In this document: positions 1 through 12,163 of the stretch, one piece after another
How the letters are laid out: every line of letters starts with the position of its first letter
How positions within the stretch are numbered: the first letter of the stretch is position 1
Origin: Litsea cubeba
Taxonomy: Eukaryota; Streptophyta; Magnoliopsida; Laurales; Lauraceae
Assembly (NCBI GenBank): GCA_012931725.1
Contig: CM022951.1
Span: 1,288,551-1,352,550 of the forward strand
Direction of reading: 5' to 3'
Length of the DNA: 64,000 nt
The notes under the pieces: model-generated
What the model was told of the DNA's origin: nothing
Database searches by the model: none
What the model saw: the letters and a program-made list of their open reading frames with translations, nothing else
Program-made: the position numbers and the translations under genes

Positions 1-940
1 TCATGAAAAAATCATTGCTGGATTTTTCATTTTTAAGATTAAATGTAGCATATGTGAATATCATAACTTTATCCGTGAATATCATAACTTTATCCAAAGG
101 CAATCATTCTTCTCCTCTCGGAATAAAATTTGTAACCGATCGAATCAACATTACTGTTTTGTAGAAGAGGAATGGGTAAAGGTGACGATGATTGTGTATC
201 AATATGATAATTGAGGTGAACTCTGATACCAAATGTGAAATGATGCAACAAGAACACAGCCGGCCTTGTCTTACCTTTGTAGTAATTGGGTAAAACCTCT
301 GCAAGGCTAATGTCCCATTACAACACATAGTAAGATTAAGGTGCTTGCAAAGCCTCTTCAAGGCTTACGCCCCAAGTTCTAAGATGTTTTGGCAGGTGCA
401 AAGTTTATAAATGAAGAAATCAAAAAAAAAAATTTTCATTTCAACAACCTATCACATTTAATACAATTCATTTCAACAACCTATCACTTTTAATACAAAA
501 TAACTCATGGTGAAGGTTTCACAAATAATAGAAAAAAAAGGGGGGATTTGACATATCAAACCCCCTTAAAACTTGCATCCTTAATTTCATGACTGAAAAT
601 CTAATAATGTTACCAGATCGTTTGACTCTCGTATAGTTTTTGTTTTTTATTTTTTTTTTTACTTTTCTGTCTTAGATCTCATAATATCATGGGATTCAGG
701 ACAGAAAAGTAAAAAAAAGAAACAATGGACCAGAGTCAAATTACTCTGGTGACATTAATTAATAGATTTTTAGTCACAAAATTGGGAAAATAGGATTTAA
801 AGAAAATTAATACGTCAAATCCCCGAAAAGACCGCCTAACTAAAACTAATTTGCATCATGCATCTAACAATCCTTAAAACAGGAAATAAATCTAAAGTAT
901 AAAATAAATAATTTATCCCACCTGAATTAGTACCACTATA
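1..940. other. AT-rich intergenic spacer
   Basis: No coding region is supported. The open frames here are short and composition-driven. The only structure recognised is a foldback element at 612-750, listed separately. Confidence 0.6.
612..750. repeat. Small foldback/MITE-like element
   Basis: The ends ACCAGA (612-617) and TCTGGT (745-750) are inverted. Inside them TTTGACTCT (621-629) pairs with AGAGTCAAA (732-740), and a central stem pairs ACTTTTCTGTC (661-671) with GACAGAAAAGT (700-710) across a 28 base loop. The A- and T-runs flanking the stem also pair. It is about 139 bp with no coding capacity. No clear TSD was found, so this is a structural call only. Confidence 0.5.
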
Positions 941-1269
941 AAAACCTGTTGAGTATGACCCCTTCTTATGATGTGAGATCATGTGTTGAGGTCAGGCCTC
1001 TAGCTAGAGTTAAAACCATAGATCTAAATTTGATTGCAGATTGTATCACTTATTACCCAACATTAAACGGTTATCACTTGCCCACATGTTGTTTATAACC
1101 ATTCATCTAATGTTTAATGATCTATAGTGTGATGGTTGTCCACCTAACATGGGTCCACAATAATCCAATCAGTTAAGGACAAAAAAAGGGGCACCTAATC
1201 CTAACAAATTAGCATCAACATTTGTAATATATGTTAAATATGGTGAATGTAGGTTAAGTGTGTGTGTGT

Positions 1270-1308
<39 letters not shown>

Positions 1309-1650
1309 AAACCTGTTCCCCTTCTTTTGATGTGAGATCATGTGTTGAGGTCAGGCCTCTAGCTAGAGTTAAAACAATAGATCTAAATTTGATTGCAGAT
1401 TATATCCCTTATTACCCAACATTAAACGGTATCACTTGCCAACATGTCGTTTATAACCATTCATCTAATGTTTAATGATCTATAGTGTGATGGTTGTCCA
1501 CCTAACATGGGTCCACAATAGTCCAATCAGTTAAGGACATAAAACGGACACCTAATCCGAACAAACTAGAATTAACATTTGTAATATATGTTAAATATGG
1601 TGCTTGTCTGTTAAATGTGTGCATAAGAGAGAGTCTTACACACACACTCT
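941..1650. repeat. Direct tandem repeat, unit about 365 bp, two copies
   Basis: The block starting AAAACCTGTT at 941 recurs at about 1308 with only scattered differences. Both copies contain the same internal text (for example GATGTGAGATCATG near 970 and 1329), and both end in a GT/GA-rich tract. The first copy ends in a long GA microsatellite and the second in a short inverted GA/CT tract near 1628-1662. No coding capacity is apparent. Confidence 0.75.
1271..1305. repeat. (AG)n microsatellite
   Basis: About 17 uninterrupted AG units sit between the two copies of the 365 bp repeat. The open frame through it (Arg-Glu repeats) is an artefact of the dinucleotide repeat. Confidence 0.95.
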
Positions 1651-1762
1651 CTCTCTCTCATCCCCAGGTTGACAAGCAATTAATAATTAGAAGCATTGAT
1701 TTACTTCACACATGATGGCAATGCCCCCAGTCAAGGGGCTGGTACCCGGTACAACCTACACT

Positions 1763-3294
1763 AGTGGGAAGAGAAAACCCACAAAGTGGAAAGAGTCGCT
1801 TATCCGTGGATCCATCACCGGGCATGATGACATGCGGGATTGCCAACCAACCGAGCAAACTGCACTTATTGTTGATTCCCTCACATAAACAACAAGGAGT
1901 TAAGGTAAATGATATTACATTTTCAAATAAGCACTAATTAGAGATTCACCAAAAACTGTTATCACCTTTATAAAAAAAAAGGCAATTATCTGGTACCATT
2001 AATATTCCATTCCTCTGTTGGACCTCTCTGTGGATGGGGAGGAATCACTGAAGAGTCAAGCAAACCAGAATATTTAAGAACCATGAAAACAGTAAAGATT
2101 ATTAAGAAGATAATACATGAAGTTACTTATTTGAATAGGTGGAGTGGGTGGAAAGAAAGGTCAATGGTGGTCCATACTAAATCTCTTTTGTTTGGTTCGT
2201 TTGGTTATTTATTTAAATCTGAGCCCATTGACATTAATAAGGATGCAAACAGGATCGTTCGCAACCTGGATAATCCATATCCATTATTCTTGATCTTACC
2301 AGAGAATTGAGTACATAGGGGCCCATTGCCATTCTACATAAATGGTGTACAATATCTTCGGGTCTTTTCTTGATGAACAGAATCATCCACTGTAGGAAGT
2401 ATTTTGGTGCATCTCTGATCCACATTGTGTTCCACCCTGTCAAAGATCTGAATCCAAAATCATTGACCTCCAATGTGCCAAAACAAGGTACCTTAGTTAA
2501 ATGAACACTCTTAGAGACTCCGAGCATTAAAACTGCCCCATAAATATTGTCACAAACATAGCTCTCTAAAACAAGCGATATTATTATATATCTTTTTTTG
2601 GGAACATAAAAATTCACCGTGCAACGTTAGAAGAAAAAAACATAATTTATGTGTGGTTCGATAGTGAGTCTTAGTGGACAGCGTGTCAAGAGTAAGTTTC
2701 ACTCTCTAAAAAACTAGAATTACAGCTTAAGGGGTTTTCACATAAGTTTCACGCTCGAAAAAACAAATTGGAGTTATAACTTTAGGGTTTTTTCATGCTT
2801 CTTGTGCCTTTTAAAATACACTAATTTTCATAATCCTGAAAAACTCTCTTGAGGATTGGTGTACAATTTGGCCCAAAAGATCAATCACCATCCCAATTCC
2901 TTTGTTCAAAACCAACCTTCTTTTCTTGAAATATCTTTTAATTTTAGTGATATATGATAATATCACAATATTATCCACAAAATAGTGAAATACCAATCAA
3001 GGAAAACATGTATCAATTTAGAACCGACATCTTTGGCACTATTCATAAAGAACAAATATAGAAAGTTTTATTTCCTTGTCTTATATCTGGCAATCCTAAC
3101 TAATCTCCTAAGATTGGCTAGTGTGGCTGTGCAAGTCAAACTATGCCCGAAAGGCATAGTAAAAGCACATGGAGGTTATTTACCAAAAAAAAAAAAAAAA
3201 GCACATGGAGGTTGGCTTGGAAACATCAACCTTTCATGCTTCCATCATACCACGTAGACCATTTCAAATAATTGAAGGCTTCTGCATTTAGGCC
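1763..3294. other. Spacer upstream of PerA
   Basis: No gene is supported. The open frames on both strands here have no recognisable protein similarity, and the same stretch is reproduced upstream of PerB at 7495-9118 with frame-breaking differences. That argues against coding function. Confidence 0.6.
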
Positions 3295-3301
3295 TATAAA
3301 T
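3295..3301 (+). promoter_or_regulatory. TATA box of PerA
   Basis: TATAAAT lies about 100 bases upstream of the chosen ATG. The matching TATAAAA stands at the equivalent place before PerB, inside an otherwise conserved promoter stretch. Confidence 0.6.
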
Positions 3302-3396
3302 CTTCCCCCCTGTGGACGTTGTATTCATTGAAAAACCTCATAGCTTGCAAAAAGTGAGACAGAGAGGATTTCATCACTGATAGAAGGCTGGGGAAG

Positions 3397-6274
3397 ATGG
3401 GTTATGTGGGTATTATCTTCCTTGGTGTTTTTGGTTTCTTGGGCTCTGTCCAAGGTCAACTGCAATTGGGGTTTTACGAGAAGACCTGCCCGAAGGCAGA
3501 GGAGATTGTTCTGGACTATGTGAAGAAGCATATTCCAAATGCACCTTCTTTGGCTGCACCCCTTCTTAGAATGCACTTCCATGACTGTTTTGTGAGGGTT
3601 CGTATTCTCTGATATTGCTGTTTGATACTGTAATGTTATTGTGAATAACTTCCTGTTAAGAGAGAGGCCGGCCTCTCATATCGACAATATTAGGACACAT
3701 TGCGGGCCTCTGTGTGACCAATCCAACCAACTCATACTCAGTTATCTCCCATGAACAAGAACTTACATGGCTTAAACATTCCATTCTTACTCTCCATTGG
3801 ATGAAACACCATATTTATTCTATGTTTCCACCATCATTTTCTCTAACATATAATATGCTCTTCTTCCATTTTTTTGCCATTTTTTTTTTTTTTTTCTTTG
3901 GGAGCTAGCCAAAGTAGCTGCCCCGTAGTAAACCAAAGCACACATTGCGAACAAATACACGTGTGCACACGTAGGGAAGTTGACCGTTTGCACATCAAGG
4001 GAGAGGAATAGAGATCAAACTTTTTAGGTAGCTGTGTGAGAGCACACCGACTGCCAACCAGTGAGACCCTGGGCAGTTGCAATCATTATTATTACTACTA
4101 TTGTGGATGACATCCATGCGTCACTACCATTTGCCTTGAATGTTTGGTTTTGACTCTGTCAACAAACTCTACGTTTACAATGACATAAGGCCCTATAAAC
4201 CCTCTCAAGGTACATCATACATGTAGGCATTGTTACAAATATGGCAATTGTTTTAGTCGGTTTAGGCTTTTTCTCACCATATTTTGGAAAACTCTACAAA
4301 CGATGTATTAATGCAAAATAAATATAGAATAATGCTTCAAAAAATTTTCCCATTTTTCTCTTTTACTCATATATAGTATCACAGTTTTCTCATAAATTTT
4401 TGAACTTTGCTAATATTTTTGAAATATCAAATATATTTTTGCGAAGATGCAATTAAGCTAAATACTGCGACATTATCAAAACATTGCAAAATTTGTGATA
4501 GTATATGTAAAGGTTGGATAGCCCCAGTGAGGCAGAGTTCATCTTAGTGATGATACCAAGTAGGAAATAATTCTACTTATGAGCAACATTTTCACAAAAA
4601 TCATCATAAAGTGTTGATAATATGCAAGAAAAGAGGATAAAGTTTTTAGTTTTGCTCTTCCGTTGCGATTGCAATTTATCCAAATGCTATACAAAATTAA
4701 AAAAAATATGCTGATTTTCTTTTGTTAATGTTTCTTGATAGGGCTGCGATGCATCTGTTCTGTTAAACTCAACTGCAAATAACACTGCTGAAAAGGCTGC
4801 AATTCCAAATCTAACACTCCGCGGATTCGGATTCATTGACGGTGTGAAGAGCTTGTTAGAAGATGCGTGCCCTGGTGTGGTCTCATGTGCAGATATTGTT
4901 GCATTGGTTGCAAGAGATTCAGTTGTAACCATAGTAAGAATTCAACCAGAATACATCAATTTGCTTCTGTTTGAAATATTAGGCTATGTAAAGGAGAGCC
5001 AAAGTGAAAATTTATTTTCCAAATGCACTAACAATTTCTGTTCTATTATTTACAAAAACAGGGTGGGCCATATTGGTTGGTTCCAACAGGCCGTAGAGAT
5101 GGGAGAGTGTCAAATGCCACAGAGGCCTTGCGTAACATCCCAGCTCCAACTTTCAATTTCAGTTCTCTAAAGTCAAGTTTTGCAAAGAAAGGACTTGATG
5201 TCAAAGATCTCACTCTATTGTCAGGTAATCAATCAATGTGAAAAATAATCAGTCCAAACAATTGTTGTTTTCTTTATCCATCCAGTAATTGTGTTTAGTG
5301 GCCCAAAAACTAATGGTAAAGATTTATATCTATACCACTAATCTCATTCTCGAATTCAGGGTCGCGTTTAACTCTTTTTCATATTCAGGTTGACATTTCT
5401 AACCTGAGTAAGCATGAGCTCGGGATGAATTAAATTCTTGTTATTTGATCTGGCAATCTTACCGGAGTTATGCAACCCCATTAATTCAACTATGACCCAC
5501 CAACTCAATTCGACCCTAACCTGTTAATTAAAGGTTGGCTCAGGTCGACATTTTCAACCTAAGTAATAAATGGGTCCGCTTGAGCTTCCACATGTAAGGA
5601 CTTACAACAGTTGGGTATCGGTCAGGTCAATGGTGGACCCAGAACGGGACCCATTAAGTATATATAGTTGGTATTGGAACTGATTTTATTGAGACCTGTC
5701 TCAAAATTTAAATATTTTTATGTGAAGTGGTGCAAACTCATCACCTTGACACTGCCAACCCTGTTCCAGGGACAAGCCATTGGGCTACAATTAAACATTT
5801 TATCAATCCTTGCATTACTACTTTTCAAACAGATAATTAACATTCTTTAATCAAATCACAGGAAGCCACACAATTGGAATTGCTCACTGCAATCAATCAT
5901 TCGCCAACCGCCTCTTCAACTTCTCAGGAAGAGGAGACATGGATCCATCTCTGGACAGAGAATACGGGCTAGTACTCAAGAAAAAATGCAGGGTCCCAAC
6001 CAACAACATAACCATTTTCGAAATGGATCCTGGGAGTTTCAGGACCTTTGACCTCCATTACTACAGGCTTCTACTCAAGAGGCGAGGTCTGTTCCAATCT
6101 GATGCAGCTCTCACCACAGATAGTACTTCAAAATCCATCATTAATGAGCTTCTGGATGCCCCACCGTCCACATTCTTCCAAGAGTTTGCACTGTCCATGC
6201 AGAAGATGGGTAGGATTGGAGTAAAGACAGGAACAGTTGGTGAGATTAGGAAGCATTGTGCTGTTGTGAATTAG
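3397..6274 (+). CDS. Class III peroxidase PerA (4 exons, 322 aa)
   Basis: This is a secreted haem peroxidase (donor:H2O2 oxidoreductase) expected to act in the apoplast or cell wall. Exons are 3397-3597, 4742-4933, 5062-5224 and 5862-6274, all with GT..AG introns. The order is signal peptide (about residues 1-20, mature end at Gln21); catalytic Arg58 and distal His62 in RMHFHDCF; distal calcium loop GCDAS (68-72); PGVVSCAD; GRRDGR; proximal haem ligand His188 in GSHTIG; and the C-terminal KKRGLFQSD-type region (here KRRGLFQSDAAL). I find the eight conserved cysteines. Length and three-intron structure are normal for the family. The C-terminal half resembles the Arabidopsis PER3/PER39 group by recollection. 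The start follows the TATA box and opens the signal peptide. A tandem paralogue (PerB) lies downstream. Substrate is unknown. Confidence 0.93.
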
Positions 6275-6412
6275 TAGATTTCAGTGTTTGTTATTGTGTG
6301 TGTGAGTGTTTTTTTTTTACTTTTTTTTCCCTTAATGATTCCAACTAGGAAGATTTGAACAGGTAGGATTTCTACCATAATTATTGGATGTTGGTTCATT
6401 GGATGTTGCAAG

Positions 6413-6418
6413 AATAAA
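6413..6418 (+). terminator. Putative poly(A) signal of PerA
   Basis: AATAAA lies about 140 bases after the PerA stop and is preserved at the same relative position downstream of PerB. Confidence 0.45.
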
Positions 6419-7494
6419 GCAGTTGAATGATCTTTTTGAATTTGTTATTGTGTGGTTGTGTTTGTTGCTGTCATGACAGATACTTGAAATTAAGAATGAA
6501 ACATACATCCAAAATTGCTTAGACAGTGACAAATTTTAAAATTTGTGGAATTGTGTATCAGAACTGATAGTTATCTACTTTTCTTTTCATGCGGGCCAGC
6601 AGGGGATTTTTTTTGCTCTACAGTCGTCCCTTTTTCGATCCAAATCCCCCGATTCCCCTATCTGGATGAAACAGGGGATCCGTTTCCTCCCGATTTAAGT
6701 CGGACTGTTTATTGTCAATTAAGCGAGAGAAAAAAAAAGGAAAAAAGTCCCATATAGTCCTCAATTCAAGCAATTTGCATTCAACTTCGTAATTTGTAAC
6801 TTGAGACTTCACTTGATTTGAAAACTCAATAGGAACAAGTTCATAATTCAACCTGTAAGTGCAAAAAATATAACTTACAAGATTAGGAGGTGCCTGATAG
6901 GTTTGCATTTTGACTCATTTGATTCTAGATACGGTTCGACGGGCTTGATGAACTTGTTAGTACTACGGTTCGGCGGGCTTGATGAACTTGTTAGTACTTT
7001 AAGTCTACACTACAAATCCATCACCAAGGTTTACATGTAAAACTCAAACCTAGGTTCACATGTAAAACTCAAACCTTTAATAACTATATTTCTTATATTC
7101 ACGACCATAATCCACTCTAATTAGATTTTGCCTATCGAGAACAATGGATATGTTGATGTAGGATGTGTGTGCAAAAGTAGAACCCCATTCCCAATTGAAA
7201 TAGTAATCAAAGTTTGACAAAGTATCTTAAGAGTCCAATAGCAGCCAAACCTGTGACCGTTTTTTTGTCATTCAATGATATGGGCTCATGGTTTGAGAAC
7301 TCTTGTGGCACTACCAAACCAAAATCTCAAAGTGTTGGCTCATTCAATCACTGTATAAATCCAAACAAACAATAAAGATACTCACTATGTTCCAAGTCAA
7401 CTTGTAAATAAAATGTTTTAGTGCATACAATGATGTAGAGAAATGTAAGGGCTAGGTGTGTTTGGGACTTTACTAGTAAATTTAAAGTGAAGCA
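6419..7494. other. Spacer between PerA and the duplication junction
   Basis: No coding sequence is supported. It holds a 35 bp direct duplication (GACGGGCTTGATGAACTTG and its near copy) at about 6927-6995. At about 7455-7490 it holds the first few dozen bases of a MITE that is cut off by the duplication junction. Confidence 0.6.
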
Positions 7495-8318
7495 AGTGGG
7501 AAGAGGAAACCCACAAAGTGAAAATCTAGGAATCAATCCCTTGACAGGATGACAAGTGGGGTTGCCAACCAACGGAGCAAACTGCACACATTGTTGATTC
7601 CCTCACATAAACAACAAAGAGTTAAGGTAAATGATGTCACATTTTCAAATAAACACCAATGAGAGATTCACCAAAACCTGTTCTAACCTTTATAAAAAAG
7701 GCCATTATCTGCACCATTTCTCTGTTCTACCTCTCCGTGGATGGGGGAGGAATCACTGAAAAATTAAGCAAGCCAGAATATTTAAGACCCAAGACAGTAA
7801 AGAATATTATGAAGATAATGCATGAAGTTAGTTATTTGAATAGGTGGAGTGGGTAAAAAGTCAGGTCAATGTTGGTCCAGACTCAGAAAATTGAGTACAT
7901 AGGAGCCCATTGCCATCTACATCAATGGTGTGCAATATCTTCGGGTTTTTTCTTTATGCACAGAATCATCCATTGTAGGAAGTTTTTTGGTGCATCTCTG
8001 ATCCGCATTGTGTCCCACCCGGTCGAAGGTCTGAATCCAAAATCATTGACCTCAAATGTCCCAAAACAAGGTACCTTAGTTAAATGAACACTCTGAGAGT
8101 TAAAAATGCCCCATTAATAATGTCACAAACATAGCCTCTCCAAAACAAGCAATATTATAACAAATCTTTATTGAGAACATAATAAATCACCATGCAACGT
8201 CTGAAGAAAACAATATGATTTACATAATTTGATAGTGAGCCTCAATGGACAGTGTGACAAGAATAAGTTTCTATATCTCTAAAAAACTAGAGCGAAAAAA
8301 TATTAGAGTTGTGGGCTA

Positions 8319-8462
8319 GTTTGGCACTTTACTAGCATAGTAAAAGTCAAGTAAAGCCTCCATTTGTCAGACAAGATGTCACATCAAAAGCGCTTTAATT
8401 CAAAGCTCCCTTCATCTTTTTCAAAAAAAGTAAAAAAGCGACCACCTTTATCCACTAAAATA

Positions 8463-8502
<40 letters not shown>

Positions 8503-8637
8503 ATTTTCTCATACAAAAAGACAAAAAGATTCCATAACAAACAGCTAAAAATAAAACATCATCATAGCCCACTTATATTTGTTCTTTATTCAAAATCAAC
8601 TTTACTTCACTCGACTCTATTGTAGAGTTGCCAAAAT
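8319..8637. mobile_element. MITE inserted in copy 2 only
   Basis: The start (TTTGGCACTTTACTAG) and the end (reverse complement TTTGGCAACTCTAC) form degenerate TIRs of about 35-40 bp, including a shared AAGTAAAG-type motif. The corresponding place in copy 1 (about 2740-2790) lacks it, so insertion followed the duplication. It contains a poly(A) run of about 37 bases at 8463-8499 and no coding capacity. The TSD is unclear. Confidence 0.6.
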
Positions 8638-9118
8638 ATAGGAATTTTTCATGCTTCTCATACCTTTTAAAATATACTAATTTTCATAATCCTGAAAAAC
8701 CCGGCCTCTTGAGGATTGGTGTACAGTATGGCCCAAGAGATCAATTACCATCCCAATTCCTTAGTTCAAATTAAACCATCCTTCTTTTCTTGAAATATCT
8801 TTTAATTTAGTGATATATGCTAATATCAAATATTATCCACAAAATAGTGAAATACCAATCAAGGAAAACATGTATCAATTTTGAACCGACACCTTGGGCA
8901 CAATTCATAAAGAACAAATATAGAAAGTTTTTATTTTCTTGTTTTATATCCGGGAATCCTAACTAATCTCCATAACATTGGCTGGTGTAGCTCTGCAGGT
9001 CAAACTATACCCGAAAGGCTTAGTAAAAGCACATGGAGGCGCGTTGGCTTGAAAACATCAACCTTTCATGCTTCCATCATACCATGTAGACCATTTCAAA
9101 TAATTGAAGGCTTAGGCC

Positions 9119-9125
9119 TATAAAA
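9119..9125 (+). promoter_or_regulatory. TATA box of PerB
   Basis: TATAAAA lies about 100 bases upstream of the PerB start, in the stretch conserved with the PerA promoter. Confidence 0.6.
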
Positions 9126-9218
9126 CTTCCCTCCTGTGGACCTCGTATTCATTGAAAAATCTCATAGCTTGTAAAAAGTGAGACGGAGGATTTCTTCACT
9201 GATAGAAGGATGGGGAAG

Positions 9219-12034
9219 ATGGGTTATGTGGGTATTTTCTTCCTTGGTGTTCTTGGTTTCTTGGGCTCTGTTCAAGGTCAACTGCAAATGGGGTTTTACG
9301 ACAAGACCTGCCCAAAGGCAGAGGAGATTATTCTGGACTATGTGAAGAAGCATATTCCAAACGCACCTTCTTTGGCTGCTCCCCTTCTTAGAATGCACTT
9401 CCATGACTGTTTTGTGATGGTTAGTATTCTCTGTTGTTTCTGTTGATACTGTAATGTTTCTGTGAATGACTTCCTGTTAAGAGAGAGGCCTTTCTTATAA
9501 GCAATATTAGGACACAACGCGGGCCTCTGTGTGACCAATCCAACCATCCAATACTCAGTTTTCTCCCATGAACAGGAACTTTCCTGGATTAAACATTCCA
9601 TTCTTACTCACCATTGGATGAAACACCATATTTATTCTATGTTTCCATTTTTATTTTATTATTTTTTTTTTTTTGCCTTCTTTTTTGTTCTTTGGGTGCC
9701 AGCCAAAGTAGCTGTCCCCTACTAAACCCAAGTACACATTGGGAACAAAACACTTGCCGCTTGCACATCAAGGGAGAGGGATAGAGATCAAACTCTAGTC
9801 TAGGCAAATGGGTGAGAGCACCGACAGCCAACCAGTGGGACCCTGACAGTTGCCATCATTATTATTAATTACGATTGTTGTGGATGACATCCATGCATCA
9901 CTACTATTTGCCTTGCCTTGAATATTTGGTTTTCACTCTGTTAATAGATTTTACAATGACATAGGCTCTACCGAGAAAATAAGGCCCTCTGCAGGTACAT
10001 GTTGGCATTGTTACAAATATGCCTATTGTTTAAGGTTTAAGGTTTTTTCTCACCATTTTTTGGAAAATTTTAGAAAAGATATATTAACATTTAAATCACT
10101 AAAATAATAAATAAATGAAAAATAAATAGAGAAAATGTTTCAAAACTTATTCCCAATTTTCTATTTTGTTCATATATAGTATCACAGTTTTCTCATGAAT
10201 TTTCGGGAAGATGCATTTCAGCTAAATCATGGAACATTATTAAAATATTGCAAAATTTGTGATAGTGTATGTTAAGGTATATTTGGATGGCCCCAATGAG
10301 GCGGAGTTCATATTAGTGCTGATACCAAGTAGGAAATAATGCTTACTTAGGAGCAACATTTTCACAAAAATCATCATAAAGTGTTGATAATGAGCAAGAA
10401 AAGAAAAAAATTTGCAAGTTTCTCTCTTCTGTTGCGATCGCAATTCATCCAAATGCTACATAAATTTTAAAAAAAATGCTGATTTTCTTTGGTTAATGTT
10501 TCTTGATAGGGCTGCGATGGTTCTGTTCTGATAAACTCAACTGCAAATAACACTGCTGAAAAGGCTGCAGTTCCAAATCTAACACTCCGCGGATTCGGAT
10601 TCATTGACGGTGTGAAGAGCTTGTTAGAAGATGCGTGCCCTGGTGTGGTCTCATGTGCAGATATTGTTGCATTGGTTGCAAGAGATTCAGTTGTAACCAT
10701 AGTAAGAATTCAACCAGAATTGAGAATACATCAATTTGTTTCTCTTTGAAATATTAGGTTATGAAAAGGAGAGCCAAAGTGAAAATTTATTTTCCAAATG
10801 CACTAACAATTTCTGTTCTATTATTTACAAAAACAGGGTGGGCCCTTTTGGAGGGTTCCAACAGGGCGTAGAGATGGAAGAGTGTCAAATGCCTCAGAGG
10901 CCTTGAATGACATCCCAGGTCCATTTTTCAATTTCAGTTCTCTGAAGTCAAATTTTGCACAGAAAGGACTTGATGTCAAAGATCTCGTTCTATTGGCAGG
11001 TAATCAATCAATGTGAGAAATAATCAGTCCAAACAATTGTTGTTTTCTTTATCCATCCAGTAATTGTGTTCAGTGGCCCTAAAACTAATGGTAAATATTT
11101 TTTTTCTATACCACTAATCTCATTCTTGAATTCAGAGTTGATTTCAACTCTTTTTCATTTTCTGATTGACATTTCTAACCCAATAAAGCGTGAGCTCAGG
11201 ATGAGTTTAATTCTTGCTATCTGATCTGGCAAACTGCAACCCTACTAATTCAACTGACCCACTAACTCAATTCGACCCTAACCTGGTAATTAAAGGTTGG
11301 CTCAGGTCGACATTTCAACCTATGTAATAAATGGGTCCGCTTGAGCTTCCACATGTAAGGACTTAAAACAGTTGGGTATGGTCGGGTAGATGGTGGACCA
11401 GAACAGGAGTCATTAAGTATATATAGTTGGTATTGGAACTGACTTGATTCCGACCTAACTCAAAATTTAAATATTTTTATGTGAAGTGGTGCAAACTCAT
11501 CACCTTGACACTGCCAACCCTGTTTCCAGGGACAAGCAATTGGGCTGCAATTAAACATTTTATCAATCCTTGCATTACTACTTTTCAAACAGAAAACTAA
11601 CATTCTTTGATCAAATCACAGGAGGCCATACAATTGGAATTGCTCATTGCAATCCATCATTCAACAACCGCCTCTTCAACTTCACAGGAAGAGGAGACAT
11701 GGATCCAGCTCTGGACAGCGAATACGCGCAAGTGCTCAAGAAAAAATGCATGGTCCCAACCAACAACATAACCATTTTCGAAATGGATCCTGGGAGTTTC
11801 AGGACCTTCGATCTCAGTTACTACAGGCTTATACTCAAGAGGCGAGGTCTGTTCCAATCTGATGCAGCTCTCGCCACGGACAGTACTTCAAAATCCATCA
11901 TTAATGAGCTTCTGGATGCCCCACTGTCCACATTCTTCCAAGAGTTTGCACTGGCCATCGAGAAGATGGGTAGGATTGAAGTAAAGACAGGAACAGTTGG
12001 TGAGATTAGGAAGCATTGTGCTGTTGTGAATTAG
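9219..12034 (+). CDS. Class III peroxidase PerB (4 exons, 322 aa), tandem paralogue of PerA
   Basis: A secreted haem peroxidase with the same role and layout as PerA. Exons are 9219-9419, 10510-10701, 10837-10999 and 11622-12034, identical in length and phase to those of PerA. Arg58, distal His62, the GCD calcium loop, GRRDGR and proximal His188 (here in GGHTIG) are all present. The residue before the calcium loop is Met67 where PerA has Arg, and the loop reads GCDGS rather than GCDAS. An extra in-frame ATG at 9210 could add three residues (MGK). PerA has CTG there, so I choose 9219 as the ancestral start, but 9210 is equally usable. Intron 1 starts GTTAGT, a better donor than the GTTCGT of PerA. 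No frame damage is seen. Differential expression from PerA cannot be read from the sequence. Confidence 0.93.
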
Positions 12035-12157
12035 TAGATTTCAGTGTTTGTTATTGTTTTGTTTTTTTTTTCCCCCTTAATGAGTCCAACTCAGAAGATT
12101 GGAATGGCTGGAATTTCTACCATAATTATTGGATGTTGGTTCATTGGATGTTTCAAG

Positions 12158-12163
12158 AATAAA
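12158..12163 (+). terminator. Putative poly(A) signal of PerB
   Basis: AATAAA at the position equivalent to the PerA signal, about 125 bases after the stop. Confidence 0.45.

Larger units (their letters stand above)
1763..7494. repeat. Segmental tandem duplication, copy 1 (carries PerA)
   Basis: Sequence from about 1763 onward is matched by sequence from about 7495 onward: upstream spacer, promoter, four exons, all introns and 3' flank. For example, the text around 1850-1970 recurs at 7560-7690, and 7080-7230 recurs at 12720-12880. The unit is about 5.7 kb. Introns are as alignable as exons, so the duplication is fairly recent. Copy 1 ends in a truncated MITE (about 7455-7490), which marks the downstream breakpoint. 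Confidence 0.85.

Noticed and set aside
1260..1475. 71 aa open frame with an Arg-Glu repeat
   Set aside because: It is generated by the GA microsatellite and adjacent repeat, with no protein similarity.
2083..2617. Open frames on both strands upstream of PerA
   Set aside because: The same sequence upstream of PerB has different, shorter frames. The pattern is not coding.
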